NCBI RefSeq assembly: GCF_001548115.1
Contig: NZ_AP014821.1
Span: forward strand, 1,925,262 to 1,989,261
DNA: 64,000 bases
Reading direction: 5' to 3'
Source of the DNA: Geminocystis sp. NIES-3709
Lineage (GTDB): Bacteria > Cyanobacteriota > Cyanobacteriia > Cyanobacteriales > Cyanobacteriaceae
Shown here: positions 39,337 through 49,441 of the stretch, piece by piece
How the letters are laid out: every line of letters starts with the position of its first letter
How positions within the stretch are numbered: position 1 is the stretch's first letter
Translations under genes and position numbers: made by a program
The notes under the pieces: model-generated
Databases searched by the model: none
What the model was told of the DNA's origin: nothing
Seen by the model: the letters and a program-made list of their open reading frames with translations, nothing else

Positions 39337-40752
39337 ATGAAGAAAAAACTATTTATCTCCAGAAATATTGTTACTACTATGTCTATTTTTGCGATCGCAA
39401 TATCTGGATGTAGTGAAAAAAAAACCGAAACTCCAGCCCCTCAACCGATTCCCGTTAGTTTAACAACCCTCGAAACAGGAAAACTAATTGATAGTACAGA
39501 ATATGTTGGGACTTTAGAAGCCGTTAGTCGAGTCAATTTAGCTCCTGAAATTAACGGTAGAATCATGACAATAGCAGTGAGAGAAGGTGATTTTGTAACA
39601 CAAGGGCAATTAATTGCAGAATTAGAGCCTACTCAACAACAAGAAGATGTATTTGCTGCATCTGCCAATGTACAAAGTCAAATTGCTGCCTATAATCAAT
39701 CACAATCGGAATTAAAACAAAGAGAAGGAGAAAGAGATAGTTCTTCATCTCAAGTAGCAGGACTGAAAGCTGATGTAAGTAGAGCGGAGGCTAACCTCAA
39801 ATCCGCTCTTGCCGATTTACAAAGAGCCACTGCCGATTTAGAATTAGCCCAGATAAACTTCGATCGATCCAAATTTTTAGTAAATTCTGGAGTATTACCC
39901 ACTCAGGATTTAGATGATAAAACTAGAGACTTGAATAGTGCTAAAGCTACTGTAACCGCCAGAGAAGAAGCCGCCCAAGCGGCACGATCGCAAGTTCAAA
40001 CTACCAAAGAATCTCTTAATTCAGCCCTTAGTAATTTAAAAGTGGCACAAGAAAGAATACAAGGGGCAAAATCTAATATGGATAGAGCAAAAGCCAATAT
40101 TGATGAATCAAGAGGCAATAAAGGTAGTATTGAGCAAAACTTGATTTTTAATAGAATTGTTGCTCCTGTCGATGGTATTGTGGGGGATTTTAATAAGAAA
40201 AAAGTAGGAGACTATCTCAATCCCGGGGAAACATTTACGACGATTACTAATAACGATAATTTCCTTCTCAATGTTAACGTACCCATAGAAAATTTACCTC
40301 GTTTAAAAATTGGTCTTCCCGTAGAAATTCTTGGAGATAACAATACCCCAGTTGTATCAGGTAGTATTAGTTTTATTTCACCTTTGACAGATCAGAATAA
40401 TCAGTCTATCACTGTTAAAATTAGCTTTGTCAATGATGGTAGTTTTAAAGACGAAAAATATGTTCGCGCTCGTCTGATTTGGGATACCAAACCCGGTGTT
40501 TTAATTCCCACCAACATAGTTAGTAGTTTGGGAGGACAAAAATTTGTCTTTGTAGCGAAACCAGGAGAGTCAGACACTTCCCTTACCGCTAAACAAGTTC
40601 CTATTACTATTGGTGATATTCAAGGACAAGAGTATCAAGTACTTTCAGGAGTTCAACCCGGCGATCGAGTTGTTACATCCCGTATTTTAGACTTGAGAGA
40701 TAATACCCCTATTACAGAGGCACAATTAACCTCTAGCAATAAGAGGGAATAA
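39337..40752 (+). CDS. Efflux periplasmic adaptor (HlyD/RND membrane fusion protein), lipoprotein
   Basis: A 471-residue adaptor. The N-terminus has a lipobox ending in Cys (AIAISGCSEKK, Cys at about 26). A lipoyl-like half motif (LAPEINGRIMTIAVREGDFVTQGQLIAELE, split in the middle by a long helical hairpin) covers about 65-100 and 270-300, with a coiled coil of about 150 residues between. The rest is the beta-barrel domain. It should bridge an RND or ABC pump to an outer membrane channel, but no pump gene follows; the next gene is on the other strand. Substrate is unknown. Confidence 0.9.
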   Translation: MKKKLFISRNIVTTMSIFAIAISGCSEKKTETPAPQPIPVSLTTLETGKLIDSTEYVGTLEAVSRVNLAPEINGRIMTIAVREGDFVTQGQLIAELEPTQQQEDVFAASANVQSQIAAYNQSQSELKQREGERDSSSSQVAGLKADVSRAEANLKSALADLQRATADLELAQINFDRSKFLVNSGVLPTQDLDDKTRDLNSAKATVTAREEAAQAARSQVQTTKESLNSALSNLKVAQERIQGAKSNMDRAKANIDESRGNKGSIEQNLIFNRIVAPVDGIVGDFNKKKVGDYLNPGETFTTITNNDNFLLNVNVPIENLPRLKIGLPVEILGDNNTPVVSGSISFISPLTDQNNQSITVKISFVNDGSFKDEKYVRARLIWDTKPGVLIPTNIVSSLGGQKFVFVAKPGESDTSLTAKQVPITIGDIQGQEYQVLSGVQPGDRVVTSRILDLRDNTPITEAQLTSSNKRE

Positions 40753-40865
40753 ATCATTTTTATTAGCCTACTTTTAGTCGTTTAATCAAGATATTACTAT
40801 AAACTTCGATTTTTAGACTTGTTGCTGAATGTACAGTGTTAAGCAAATCAAAAGATTTTTTCACC

Positions 40866-41447
40866 CTAACTAACAAGGGAATATTTCTGTGCCATTTTTT
40901 TTAACATCTGATTAGAAACACAACGACGCTCAGAACAGTAACCCATAAGGTTAACACCATTCATCATTTTTACAGTGCTAACACGCACCCGAAAATCATC
41001 CGTAATAAACCAACATCTTTCCATACCCTGATTTTTTTCATATTCAGTGATGATAGTTAAGACACCATCGGGAGAAAAATTATATTGACAAACGACTGGA
41101 ATCCCTTCCACATAACCTTTATTACGAAGAAATCTACCACGGGTTTTATCTTCTTTATCAGGAATATCCACTAAAATGGCCGCCCAATTCGGGTTCGGAT
41201 TAGGATCGTCTAAATTATCCTGCCATAAAAAACTAGCACCACCAACGGGTAAATCTCGATCGATATTTTGTTCTTCACATACTTTGATGATGCGAGTATC
41301 ATTTTTATCTAAAACTTCAATAATAATATTAGAATCTCCAGATTGTTCAGCAGTAGTATCAAAATGATGTACAGTTCTTTGAGAAAACCAAGTTCCTTCA
41401 CTTTTACGAAAGAAATCCATCATTGTCATGGGTGGTTTTAGTTGCAT
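40866..41447 (-). CDS. Phycobiliprotein chromophore lyase, CpcS/CpeS family
   Basis: CpcS/CpeS lyases attach phycocyanobilin to cysteines of allophycocyanin or phycocyanin beta subunits. The pattern MDFFRKSEGTWFSQRTVHHF near the start and the C-terminal STVKMMNGVNLMGYCSERRC are typical of this lipocalin-like fold. Length is 193 residues. Several Met codons lie near the start (residues 1, 7, 9, 10), so the true start may be a few codons later. It resembles the CpcS-like proteins of phycocyanin-only cyanobacteria; which bilin site it serves cannot be told. Confidence 0.85.
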   Translation of the reverse strand: MQLKPPMTMMDFFRKSEGTWFSQRTVHHFDTTAEQSGDSNIIIEVLDKNDTRIIKVCEEQNIDRDLPVGGASFLWQDNLDDPNPNPNWAAILVDIPDKEDKTRGRFLRNKGYVEGIPVVCQYNFSPDGVLTIITEYEKNQGMERCWFITDDFRVRVSTVKMMNGVNLMGYCSERRCVSNQMLKKMAQKYSLVS

Positions 41448-41648
41448 AGACTTTTAGAGTTTTTTGTTAAACTTGTTGATAAAATAGGCTTGATTGCTTT
41501 CTTTAGTAATGTTAAGAAAATGAGAGAAAATCTTGTTTATTACTAATAAAACCTTATTATAGATTCAAAATACATCCTTTAAATTCTTAAACTTCTTCAT
41601 AATTAGATACAGTTGTTAACTTTCCTAACATTGAATTTTTAATTAAAT

Positions 41649-42458
41649 ATGTCATTATCTCAAACTCATTCCTTATCGGAAATTTTAACTATTATCAAAC
41701 AAGATAAAAATTTATCTCAAGCAAATCTCCAAAATATGGATTTATCTGGATTAGACTTGTCGGGAGTAAATTTTACGAAAGCTAATCTTATCGGTGTTGA
41801 TTTTTGTAAAGCAAATCTCAGTGGTGCTAATTTTCAGTATGCAGATTTAAGAGGCGTAAATTTAAAAAATGCGAATCTTAACAACTCCAATCTGGAAAAT
41901 GTATTGTTACATCGAGGATTACTTCAAGGTTGTAATCTAACAAATGCTAATTTAGATGGTGCAAAATTAATTCTTGCTTACTATGATAGTGAAACAAAAT
42001 GGCCGGATAATTTTGATTATAAAAAATCTGGTGCCGTAGGGCCACAAGCGAGTTTAAGTGGAGTTTTTCTCAATACTGCTAATTTGCGAAATGTTGATTT
42101 AACAGGAGCGAATTTACGAGGTGCTTATCTTAGTGGTGCAGACTTGACGGAAGCAAATTTAACTCGTGTTGCTTTCAGTGGTGCAAATTTGAAATATGCG
42201 TTTTTGACAGGGGCAAATTTACAAGATGCCATCTTTGTGGGTGCAGAATTGGAGGGGGCAGATTTACGAGGTTGTAATTTAAAAGGAACTAATTTTGAAA
42301 ATCTTAATAGTATTGCCGGTGCAGATTTTTCCTTTGCCCAAGGATTAGACGAAAAAACCCTAGCTATTCTTTCAAGTTTTCCACCTCAAGAGTTGAATAC
42401 TTGGAATGCTTTTACTCGCAATAATACGAAAACCAGTCTTTCTCTTAATGATCAATAA
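41649..42458 (+). CDS. Pentapeptide-repeat protein
   Basis: A 269-residue protein with about 30 tandem A(D/N)Lxx pentapeptides in two blocks (about 22-110 and 130-235), broken by a stretch with CYYDSETKWPDNFDY-like residues near 113-126. Such proteins form right-handed quadrilateral beta helices. Functions differ widely; this one has no signal peptide or other domain. It is 46 bases before an HEAT-repeat gene on the same strand and may be co-transcribed. Confidence 0.92.
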   Translation: MSLSQTHSLSEILTIIKQDKNLSQANLQNMDLSGLDLSGVNFTKANLIGVDFCKANLSGANFQYADLRGVNLKNANLNNSNLENVLLHRGLLQGCNLTNANLDGAKLILAYYDSETKWPDNFDYKKSGAVGPQASLSGVFLNTANLRNVDLTGANLRGAYLSGADLTEANLTRVAFSGANLKYAFLTGANLQDAIFVGAELEGADLRGCNLKGTNFENLNSIAGADFSFAQGLDEKTLAILSSFPPQELNTWNAFTRNNTKTSLSLNDQ

Positions 42459-42504
42459 TTGGACAAAGAAGAGCTGAAAATAAAAATTTATAGTAATTAT
42501 TAAT

Positions 42505-43398
42505 ATGTCTAAAACAGAAGTTAAATACACTGCTAATTTTATTCAATTATCGGAAACTGAAACCGATGAGTTACTTCAAAAAGTAGAAGAAAAATTATTT
42601 ACCCATAGTTTTGATTTTGAAGATCATGATACGATCGCCAGAATGGTAGAAAGCATGGGAGATAAGCGAGGTATGACTCGTTTAAAATTTGCAGAAAGAT
42701 TGGGCATAATTGGTAAACCAGCCGTGCCATTTTTATTAGAGGCTTTAGCTAATCATCCTAATCCCGTAGTGCGTAGAGCAAGTGCGAAAACATTAACCCT
42801 TATTGCCGATCCTACTGCTGTTCCCTATTTAGTATATGCTCTTTTACATGATGAAGATACAGTGGTGCAAGGCTCTTGCATAGGTGCTTTAGCTAGAACG
42901 GGAGAAGCATCAGTGCCAGAATTATTAAAAATCATAGCTGATTCTGAACAAAATGAAACAATTAAAGGTCATGCGAGTTGGGCTTTAGCTTTTATTGGTT
43001 CACAGGCTTCAGAATATTTATATCAAGCAATGAATTCTGATTCTGTGGATGTTCGTTGTGCTGTGATTGGTGCTTTAGGTAGTTTAGTTCAAGAGAAAGA
43101 AGATGATGAGGCATTAAAAATTTTAGTGGATTGTTTAAAAGACTCTGAAACAATTATTCGCAGTGAAGCGGCGGCGATTTTGAGTAAAGTAAATAAGCCT
43201 TCTCTAATTTCAGATTTAGTTCCCTGTTTACAAGATTCTGAACCAGAAGTGAGAAAAGCAGTGGCTTTGGCTTTGATGAAAATAGGCGATCGAACGACCT
43301 TAGAACCTTTAGAAAATGCCTTAAATCAGGAAAAAGAGGAATCCATTAAACCGATATTTAATCTTGCTATTAATCAAATAAAAAGAAACTGGGAATAA
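42505..43398 (+). CDS. HEAT-repeat protein, NblB/CpcE-like
   Basis: A 297-residue protein made of HEAT repeats from about residue 60 on, after an N-terminal region with SFDFEDHDTIARMVESMGDKRGMTRLKFAERLG. That opening resembles NblB, the phycobilisome degradation protein, and its relatives among the CpcE/F-type lyases. NblB assists removal of phycobilisomes and chromophores under nutrient stress (family knowledge). It does not lie in an operon with a lyase partner. An IS element is inserted about 50 bases past the stop. Membership in NblB itself versus other HEAT proteins is moderately certain. Confidence 0.8.
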   Translation: MSKTEVKYTANFIQLSETETDELLQKVEEKLFTHSFDFEDHDTIARMVESMGDKRGMTRLKFAERLGIIGKPAVPFLLEALANHPNPVVRRASAKTLTLIADPTAVPYLVYALLHDEDTVVQGSCIGALARTGEASVPELLKIIADSEQNETIKGHASWALAFIGSQASEYLYQAMNSDSVDVRCAVIGALGSLVQEKEDDEALKILVDCLKDSETIIRSEAAAILSKVNKPSLISDLVPCLQDSEPEVRKAVALALMKIGDRTTLEPLENALNQEKEESIKPIFNLAINQIKRNWE

Positions 43399-43445
43399 TC
43401 TATCGAACCTATTTTAGATCTCAATAATAAGCAATAAGTATTTCT

Positions 43446-44729
43446 CCTGAGGGGGCGACAATGAAGCTAAAAAGACTATGCTGTAAGGGATTGAACATGG
43501 TAATCTGGATAAAGATGAGATATTTTCAGTTTGTATATTAATAATAATAGAAAAAGATGTTTCAACTTCCCCAAGATTATCAAGATAATTTTAAAAAGCA
43601 GTTTAATTTACCTCAATATTTAACTCTTTGTCTTTTAGTTAACTTACTCCAAAATCTTAAAACTGTTAGGTTAGAAGAAATGGCAAAACTTTTTCCTTAT
43701 CCGATTAAATTAAGAAGTAGAATTAAAAAGTTACAAAGATTTCTAAGTCTGGAAAATTGGAAAATTGAAACTATCTGGTTTCCTATTTTAAAATCATGGA
43801 TTATTAATAATTGGGAATCGAAAAAAGTTATCTATTTAGTAATTGATAGAACACAGTGGCAAAATATTAATATATTGATGGTAAGTTTAGTTTATAATCA
43901 AAGAGCTATTCCCATTTATTTTACATTACTAGATAAAAAAGGAAGCAGTAATTTATTAGAACAAAAACAAGTATTAGAACCGAGTATTAATTTATTAATT
44001 GAATATAAAATAATCGTTTTAGGAGATAGAGAATTTTGCTCTGTAGATTTAGCAAAGTGGTTATCACTAGAGAAACAGGTTTATTTATCTCTACGTTTAA
44101 AAAAGAGCGAATATGTCGAATTAGAATCTGATATATGGTTTCGATTAAGTGAATTAGGTTTATGTCCTGGATTCTCTGTATATTATCGAGGAATAAAAGT
44201 TACAAAAACGAAGGGATTTTCAGGAATTAATTTAGCAGCAAAGTGGAAAAAAAATTATCGAAATAAATCTAGCAAAGAGCCATGGTTTATTCTCACAAAT
44301 TTAGCAAGTATGTCGGAAACAATCTCCGCTTATTCCAAAAGAATGGGCATCGAAGAAATGTTTAGAGATTTGAAATTAGGCGGTTATAATTTAGAGAGTA
44401 CAAAAGTCAATAATGAACGACTAATTTCTTTAATTATACTAATAACGTTATCCTATAGTTATTCAACATTTATAGGAGAAGAAATTAAAAGAAAAGGAAT
44501 AAGTGAATATCTAGTTCGTCCGACTGAAAAAGGTAGAAAATATAAAAGAAATAGTGATTTTTCTATTGGTTTAAATGCCATAAAATGGCTAAGTGAAATC
44601 TGCTTTTTCCAAGAACAATTAGAGGAGTTAACCTCTTTATTTCCTCAGAAACACTCCTATTATCGTCAAGGTATGAGGGCTATTTCCCTTATCCAATCTG
44701 CATTATGAGTGCTTTGTCGTCCCCTCAGG
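43446..44729 (+). mobile_element. Intact IS4-family insertion sequence with terminal repeats and target duplication
   Basis: The element is 1284 bases. The left end CCTGAGGGGGCGACAA (43446-43461) and the right end (TTGTCGTCCCCTCAGG, 44714-44729) are inverted repeats matching at 15 of 16 positions. Just outside, TATTTCT at 43439-43445 and at 44730-44736 is a 7-bp direct target duplication. The single open frame for a DDE transposase lies inside. The target lies between the HEAT gene and a convergent glycosyltransferase gene, so no gene is broken. Confidence 0.9.
43557..44708 (+). CDS. IS4-family DDE transposase
   Basis: A 383-residue transposase. The three catalytic residues appear as Asp97 (VIDRTQW), Asp157 (GDREF) and Glu266. 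The IS4 signature Y-2-R-3-E-6-K is Tyr259, Arg262, Glu266 and Lys273. It has a helical N-terminus and a long insertion of beta strands between the second Asp and the Glu, as in the family. The open frame is intact. It covers most of the element at 43446-44729. The start is the ATG at 43557; the region before it is short and holds the left end. Confidence 0.92.
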   Translation: MFQLPQDYQDNFKKQFNLPQYLTLCLLVNLLQNLKTVRLEEMAKLFPYPIKLRSRIKKLQRFLSLENWKIETIWFPILKSWIINNWESKKVIYLVIDRTQWQNINILMVSLVYNQRAIPIYFTLLDKKGSSNLLEQKQVLEPSINLLIEYKIIVLGDREFCSVDLAKWLSLEKQVYLSLRLKKSEYVELESDIWFRLSELGLCPGFSVYYRGIKVTKTKGFSGINLAAKWKKNYRNKSSKEPWFILTNLASMSETISAYSKRMGIEEMFRDLKLGGYNLESTKVNNERLISLIILITLSYSYSTFIGEEIKRKGISEYLVRPTEKGRKYKRNSDFSIGLNAIKWLSEICFFQEQLEELTSLFPQKHSYYRQGMRAISLIQSAL

Positions 44730-44784
44730 TATTTCTCCTATCTCCTAACCCCACCAAAAAACTTTTTCACCCTTTGCCTATTTA

Positions 44785-44807
44785 CCAATTGATAATTGAC
44801 AATTAAT
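44785..44807. repeat. CAATTGATAATTGACAATT-type spacer repeat
   Basis: CCAATTGATAATTGACAATTAAT, a relative of 3743-3760 and 8297-8320, lies in the convergent spacer right of the IS element. No function is known. Confidence 0.5.
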
Positions 44808-44930
44808 CCATTAAATGTTTAATTAAAGCCTTCTCTTTTTAAGGGAAAAAAGATAAAAGGTTGACTTTTTCTAATTCAATCCTCTTCTCTTTTAGCTAGA
44901 GGTAACTGTCAATTGTACATTGTTGAAATT

Positions 44931-46058
44931 TTATTTCCACTTATCCACTTGTCCACCCCTATAGAGTTCCTCTAATTTTTGGAGATTGTCATTGAGGGTA
45001 TATTTTTCTAAGACTCGATTTCGAGCTTTTTTTCCTAACAAAGTTATCATTTCTGGATGGTGGACAAATAAAGGTAGAATCGTTTTTAATTGGCTTGTAA
45101 CTTCATGGGTGCTTAAGACAATACCAGCATGAGCTAAAACTTCTCCATCGGCACCAGCATCAGTAGCGACACAGGCTAAACCACAAGACATTGCTTCGAG
45201 TAAAGATAGAGATAAGCCTTCGACTAGAGAAGGTAAAATAAAGACATCTGCACCTCTTAAAATGTCGATGCGTTTTTGATCATCGAGAATCGCACCCAAC
45301 CAAATAACGCCATCTACTTCGTTATATAGAGGTTTTAATGTTGGTGTTAAATTACCATCCCCAATAATAATTAATTTCCCGCTAACATTCATTTCAGCTT
45401 GTTTCCATGCCTTTAGTAAGGATTCTACATTTTTTTCTGTGGCTATTCTTCCTTGATAAACATATATTTGTTCTTGAGGATATTGTTCTTTAAAATAAGA
45501 TTTACCCGGAGAATATTTTTGACTATCGACTCCATTGGGTATAATAACTAATTTTTCAGCCGGTACTCCTAATTTTATGAGTAAATCTCGTTGCAGTTCC
45601 GAAAACACGATCGTGCAATCATATTTAGCTAAACAGGGTGCATAAAGTTGATAAGTTAAATATTGAGTGCCAGATTTTATATTGCGCCAACGACTATCAA
45701 AGGGAGGATGAAAAGTTGCCACTAGGGGGATTTTTAATTTTTGACAAACTTCCGGGAGGGTAAAATCGAGGGGAGAAAGAGTTAAGGAAGCATGGACTAA
45801 GTCTGGTTTTAATTCTTGTAGCGATCGTAATAAAATTTTACTAGATTTAGGAGCATGAATAGTATAAATTTGAGATTTGTAGAGAAAAGGAAGATTAACT
45901 TCTGCTAAATAGTTTTCTGGGCTAGATTCTTCATTTTCTTGGCTAAAGTGAAGAAAACTAACTTGATAGCCTCTATCTAACAGAGCGTTAGTAATTTCTC
46001 TGCTATAGGTAACGTTTCCGCAAAAAGGAGATTTTTTTCCTAGCCAAGCAATGTGCAT
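44931..46058 (-). CDS. Glycosyltransferase family 4
   Basis: A 375-residue GT-B glycosyltransferase. The N-terminal MHIAWLGKKSPFCGNVTYSREI suits a GT4 donor-side fold, and the C-terminal half has the GRIATEKNVESLLKAW block (about 200-215) and the EX7E-type motif in PSLVEGLSLSLLEAMSCGLACVAT (about 276-299). It probably transfers a sugar from a nucleotide sugar to a lipid or polysaccharide acceptor, which is unknown. The gene is divergent from proB. Confidence 0.88.
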   Translation of the reverse strand: MHIAWLGKKSPFCGNVTYSREITNALLDRGYQVSFLHFSQENEESSPENYLAEVNLPFLYKSQIYTIHAPKSSKILLRSLQELKPDLVHASLTLSPLDFTLPEVCQKLKIPLVATFHPPFDSRWRNIKSGTQYLTYQLYAPCLAKYDCTIVFSELQRDLLIKLGVPAEKLVIIPNGVDSQKYSPGKSYFKEQYPQEQIYVYQGRIATEKNVESLLKAWKQAEMNVSGKLIIIGDGNLTPTLKPLYNEVDGVIWLGAILDDQKRIDILRGADVFILPSLVEGLSLSLLEAMSCGLACVATDAGADGEVLAHAGIVLSTHEVTSQLKTILPLFVHHPEMITLLGKKARNRVLEKYTLNDNLQKLEELYRGGQVDKWK

Positions 46059-46195
46059 TCAATTGATCTTTTTTTGATAAATGTTAACTTAAATAAAATT
46101 TTATGAAAGTTAGTTAATAATTATGACTTTAATTCTTTCATTGGTCAAATCTTGATACTGAATAACTTTAATTCTCTATTTCTAATTCCTCATTT

Positions 46196-47305
46196 ATGTC
46201 AGAAATCATCGTTATCAAAATTGGTACATCTAGCTTAACTCGTGCAGATTCAGGCAATTTAGCTCTATCTACTATCGCTTCTCTAGTGGAAACTTTAACT
46301 AGCTTACGTCAAAAAGGCTATCAAGTTATTTTAGTTTCTTCTGGTGCTGTAGGAGTAGGTTGTGCTAGATTGAATATTATCGATCGACCAAAAAACATTA
46401 ATCTCAAACAAGCTATCGCTGCGGTAGGGCAAGGCAGATTAATCCGAGTATATGATGACTTATTCAATAATTTAGGACAACCGATCGCTCAAATTCTCCT
46501 CACTCGCAGAGATTTAATGGACAGAAGTTGTTATGTTAATGCCAACAATACCTTTAATGCGTTACTAGATTTAGGGGTAATTCCCATCGTCAACGAAAAT
46601 GATACCGTAGCGACAGAGGAATTAAAATTTGGAGATAATGACACTTTATCAGCTTTAGTGGCTAGTTTGGTGAAAGCAGACTGGTTATTTTTACTCACTG
46701 ATGTAGATAAACTTTATTCTGCTGATCCTCGTATTGTACCCTCTGCTGTTCCCATTGATTTAGTTAACAGTCAAGAATTTTCACAATTACAAGTTGAGGT
46801 AACTAATAGTGGTAGTGGTTGGGGTACTGGGGGAATGGTAACAAAATTAAGAGCGGCGAGGATTGCCTCTAGTGCTGGAGTGACAACAGTAATTACTAAT
46901 GGTAAAAATCCTGATAATATACCTAGAATTTTAGCAGGAGAGTCGATCGGGACAAAATTTACCGCTCAACCCAAAACGGAAAATGCCCGTAAGCGTTGGA
47001 TAGCTAACGGATTAGTCACGATGGGGAAAATATATTTAGATGATGGAGCAGTTAAAGCTTTATGTACTAAAGGGAAGTCTTTATTAGCGGCAGGAATTAC
47101 CAAAATTGAAGGAGAATTTAGTGCTTCCGAAGCGGTAGATTTAGTTAATCAAGAAGGGCAAGAAATTGGTAAAGGTATAGCAAATTATAGTCACGATGAA
47201 CTAGAAAAAATTAAAGGACAAAAATCCTTCGATATTTCCACAATTCTGGGCTATTATGGTGTAGAAACTGTTATTCATCGAGATAACTTAGTGATTTTTG
47301 AATAA
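46196..47305 (+). CDS. proB: Glutamate 5-kinase
   Basis: ProB phosphorylates glutamate in the first step of proline synthesis. The amino acid kinase domain covers 1-255 ([23 protein letters not shown], and [18 protein letters not shown] near 140-157), and a C-terminal PUA domain follows (about 275-360, ending near [10 protein letters not shown]). Length 369 residues is the usual two-domain form. The start is ATG at 46196. No proA is adjacent. Confidence 0.95.
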   Translation: MSEIIVIKIGTSSLTRADSGNLALSTIASLVETLTSLRQKGYQVILVSSGAVGVGCARLNIIDRPKNINLKQAIAAVGQGRLIRVYDDLFNNLGQPIAQILLTRRDLMDRSCYVNANNTFNALLDLGVIPIVNENDTVATEELKFGDNDTLSALVASLVKADWLFLLTDVDKLYSADPRIVPSAVPIDLVNSQEFSQLQVEVTNSGSGWGTGGMVTKLRAARIASSAGVTTVITNGKNPDNIPRILAGESIGTKFTAQPKTENARKRWIANGLVTMGKIYLDDGAVKALCTKGKSLLAAGITKIEGEFSASEAVDLVNQEGQEIGKGIANYSHDELEKIKGQKSFDISTILGYYGVETVIHRDNLVIFE

Positions 47306-47388
47306 AAATTCTCTATAAATTAACTTGCAGGTTTCTTGTATTATGTGTTTTTTTGAAATAAAAGCGTAACAAATGTTACTAAGTCAAA

Positions 47389-48021
47389 TTAAATTCTTTG
47401 GGCAAACATTTGTCTTAACACATCTGCTGGATCGATGTAATTACCATTGTACATCAAACCCCAGTGTAAATGAGGGCCTGTAGTTCTTCCCGTCATTCCT
47501 ACCCTTCCAATTCTTGCCCCTGCAGGAATATTTTGTCCTAGCGATAACATAATACCACCACTTCGATCGATTAAAACTAATCCCCTTGAGGTATTTTCGA
47601 CTGAACCCATTAAATGACAATAAACATGAGTCCAATTACCTGATTGAACTTTAATCATTGTGCCACAAGCTGTGTTGTCAGATAGACCAACTACTTGTCC
47701 ACTCCACCAATTGCGGACATAACTGCCTAATGGTGCCGCTAAATCTAATCCCTGATGAAATTGTCTTTGTCTGGTAACTGGATGAGTTCTATACCCAAAA
47801 CCAGAAGTATAGGCTTGAAAATTCTCTACGGGAAATGATGCTTGTCGCCAAGAAGCAGTAACAGAAATAGTTTGAGCTTGAGCTTGACTGGTTTCTGATT
47901 TTGTAGTGGCAAAGTTATAACCAATAATTAAAGTTAATGTCGTTATTAATAAACTCAATGAAATTTTAGACTTCAATAATTTTGAAATCGATCGATTTAT
48001 TTTTACTATCAGATTCAACAT
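47389..48021 (-). CDS. M23-family peptidase (LytM-like), membrane-anchored
   Basis: A 210-residue protein with an N-terminal hydrophobic segment (about 20-40) that would anchor or export it. The M23 domain has the first zinc motif HQGLDLAAP (about 88-96) and the second HLHWG (about 185-189). These enzymes cut peptide cross-links in peptidoglycan or regulate amidases. A clear ribosome binding site, GAGGAGT, lies just before the start. It is convergent to proB. Confidence 0.92.
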   Translation of the reverse strand: MLNLIVKINRSISKLLKSKISLSLLITTLTLIIGYNFATTKSETSQAQAQTISVTASWRQASFPVENFQAYTSGFGYRTHPVTRQRQFHQGLDLAAPLGSYVRNWWSGQVVGLSDNTACGTMIKVQSGNWTHVYCHLMGSVENTSRGLVLIDRSGGIMLSLGQNIPAGARIGRVGMTGRTTGPHLHWGLMYNGNYIDPADVLRQMFAQRI

Positions 48022-48280
48022 TACTCCTCACGCAATTTTTATTATGGCAATTAATTATAATAAGCTGAAACCAATTATGCAATTACTGATTAAGTAGATT
48101 AATTCTCAAAATCCTTTTAGAAGAGATAAGCTAAGACCTATTTAATACTCCTTTTTTTAGCTCTAAATCTTTTGCTGTAAAAGGTTCAGAATTGCAAACT
48201 AGGTGCGTATTAGCTTAGAGATTGCTCATCAATCAAATTTTTCAGTATAATTAGCGACTATCCTCAAATTCTCATTATCT

Positions 48281-49426
48281 ATGTCAACTCCCCAACCAAT
48301 AACGATCACAATTGTAGCCTCTCGTAATTTTATTGATTGGTTACAATCTCAACAAATAAGTCTCAGTTTTACTACTTATCAAAGTTCTCGTCTCATGTTT
48401 TTAGGAGTGAATAATGAAGGTGGTATCTCTGGTTTTGAAAGGGTTTTCGATCGAGCCATGGGACTCTATAGCACTTGTGAGCGTATCTATCTTAGTTCTA
48501 GGTATCAAATTTGGCAGTTAGATAATGTTTTAGAATCAGGACAATTATACCAAGGATACGATCGATTATATATTCCTCGTATTGCTTACACAACGGGAGA
48601 CATTGACATTCATGATTTAGTTATTGATACCTCAGCAAATTCCTCAAAAATTATTTTTATAAGTAGCACTTTAAATTGTATCGCTACTGTCAGCGATCGT
48701 CATAGTTGTTTGCCTTTGTGGAAACCCTCTTTTATTTCTAGTCTTACCAATGAAGATCGTTGTCATCTCAACGGATTAGCCTTAGTAGATGGAAAACCTC
48801 GTTACGTCACTGCCTGTAGTCGCTCAGATGTAGTGGATGGATGGCGTGATCGAAGGGATAATGGGGGTTGTGTGATTGATATAACAACGAATGAAATTAT
48901 TGCCACAGGGTTATCGATGCCTCACTCTCCTCGTTGGTATCAGGGTAAATTATGGGTTTTAAACTCAGGAACAGGGTATTTTGGTTATATTGATCAAAAA
49001 CAAGGTATTTTTCAACCTGTAACTTTTTGTCCTGGGTTTTTGCGAGGATTAGCTTTTATTGATAATTATGCCATAGTGGGATTATCCAAACCAAGAGGAG
49101 GAGATAAAACCTTTTCAGGGTTAACTTTAGAAACTAATTTAACAGGTAAAGATGCAGAGCCTCGCTGTGGTTTAATGGTTATAGATTTACAAAAAGGCGA
49201 AATTACGGATTGGGTGAGGTTAGAAGGAGAAGTCACCGAACTTTATGATATACAAATTTTACCAAATGTTAAACATCCTTATGCTTTGGGATTCTATACT
49301 GATGAAATCAGCAGAATTATAACTCTTGATCCTAATTCTCCCCTACTAAGAAAAAAAGATGTGATTACATCATCTCAAAATGACACCCAATCTATACTCG
49401 ATCAAATTTATGAACAAAGCTCTTAG
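48281..49426 (+). CDS. TIGR03032-family protein
   Basis: A 381-residue protein of the TIGR03032 family, which seems to be a beta-propeller-like fold, judged from the spread of Trp, Gly and Asp-rich segments. Blocks are FDRAMGLYSTCERIYLSSRYQIWQL (about 55-80), GLALVDGKPRYVTACSRSDVVDGWR (about 165-190) and GFLRGLAFIDNYAIVGLSKPR. The family occurs in cyanobacteria and proteobacteria, sometimes in polysaccharide or TPR gene clusters. Its function is unknown. The gene is alone, 15 bases from the convergent transferase. Confidence 0.8.
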   Translation: MSTPQPITITIVASRNFIDWLQSQQISLSFTTYQSSRLMFLGVNNEGGISGFERVFDRAMGLYSTCERIYLSSRYQIWQLDNVLESGQLYQGYDRLYIPRIAYTTGDIDIHDLVIDTSANSSKIIFISSTLNCIATVSDRHSCLPLWKPSFISSLTNEDRCHLNGLALVDGKPRYVTACSRSDVVDGWRDRRDNGGCVIDITTNEIIATGLSMPHSPRWYQGKLWVLNSGTGYFGYIDQKQGIFQPVTFCPGFLRGLAFIDNYAIVGLSKPRGGDKTFSGLTLETNLTGKDAEPRCGLMVIDLQKGEITDWVRLEGEVTELYDIQILPNVKHPYALGFYTDEISRIITLDPNSPLLRKKDVITSSQNDTQSILDQIYEQSS

Positions 49427-49441
49427 ATATGATCGAGTTAC

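Noticed and set aside
48022-48032. ACTCCTCACGC, similar to the conserved core of the small RNA Yfr1
   Set aside because: On the other strand it is simply the ribosome binding site region of the M23 peptidase gene; no hairpins or terminator of a Yfr1 gene surround it.
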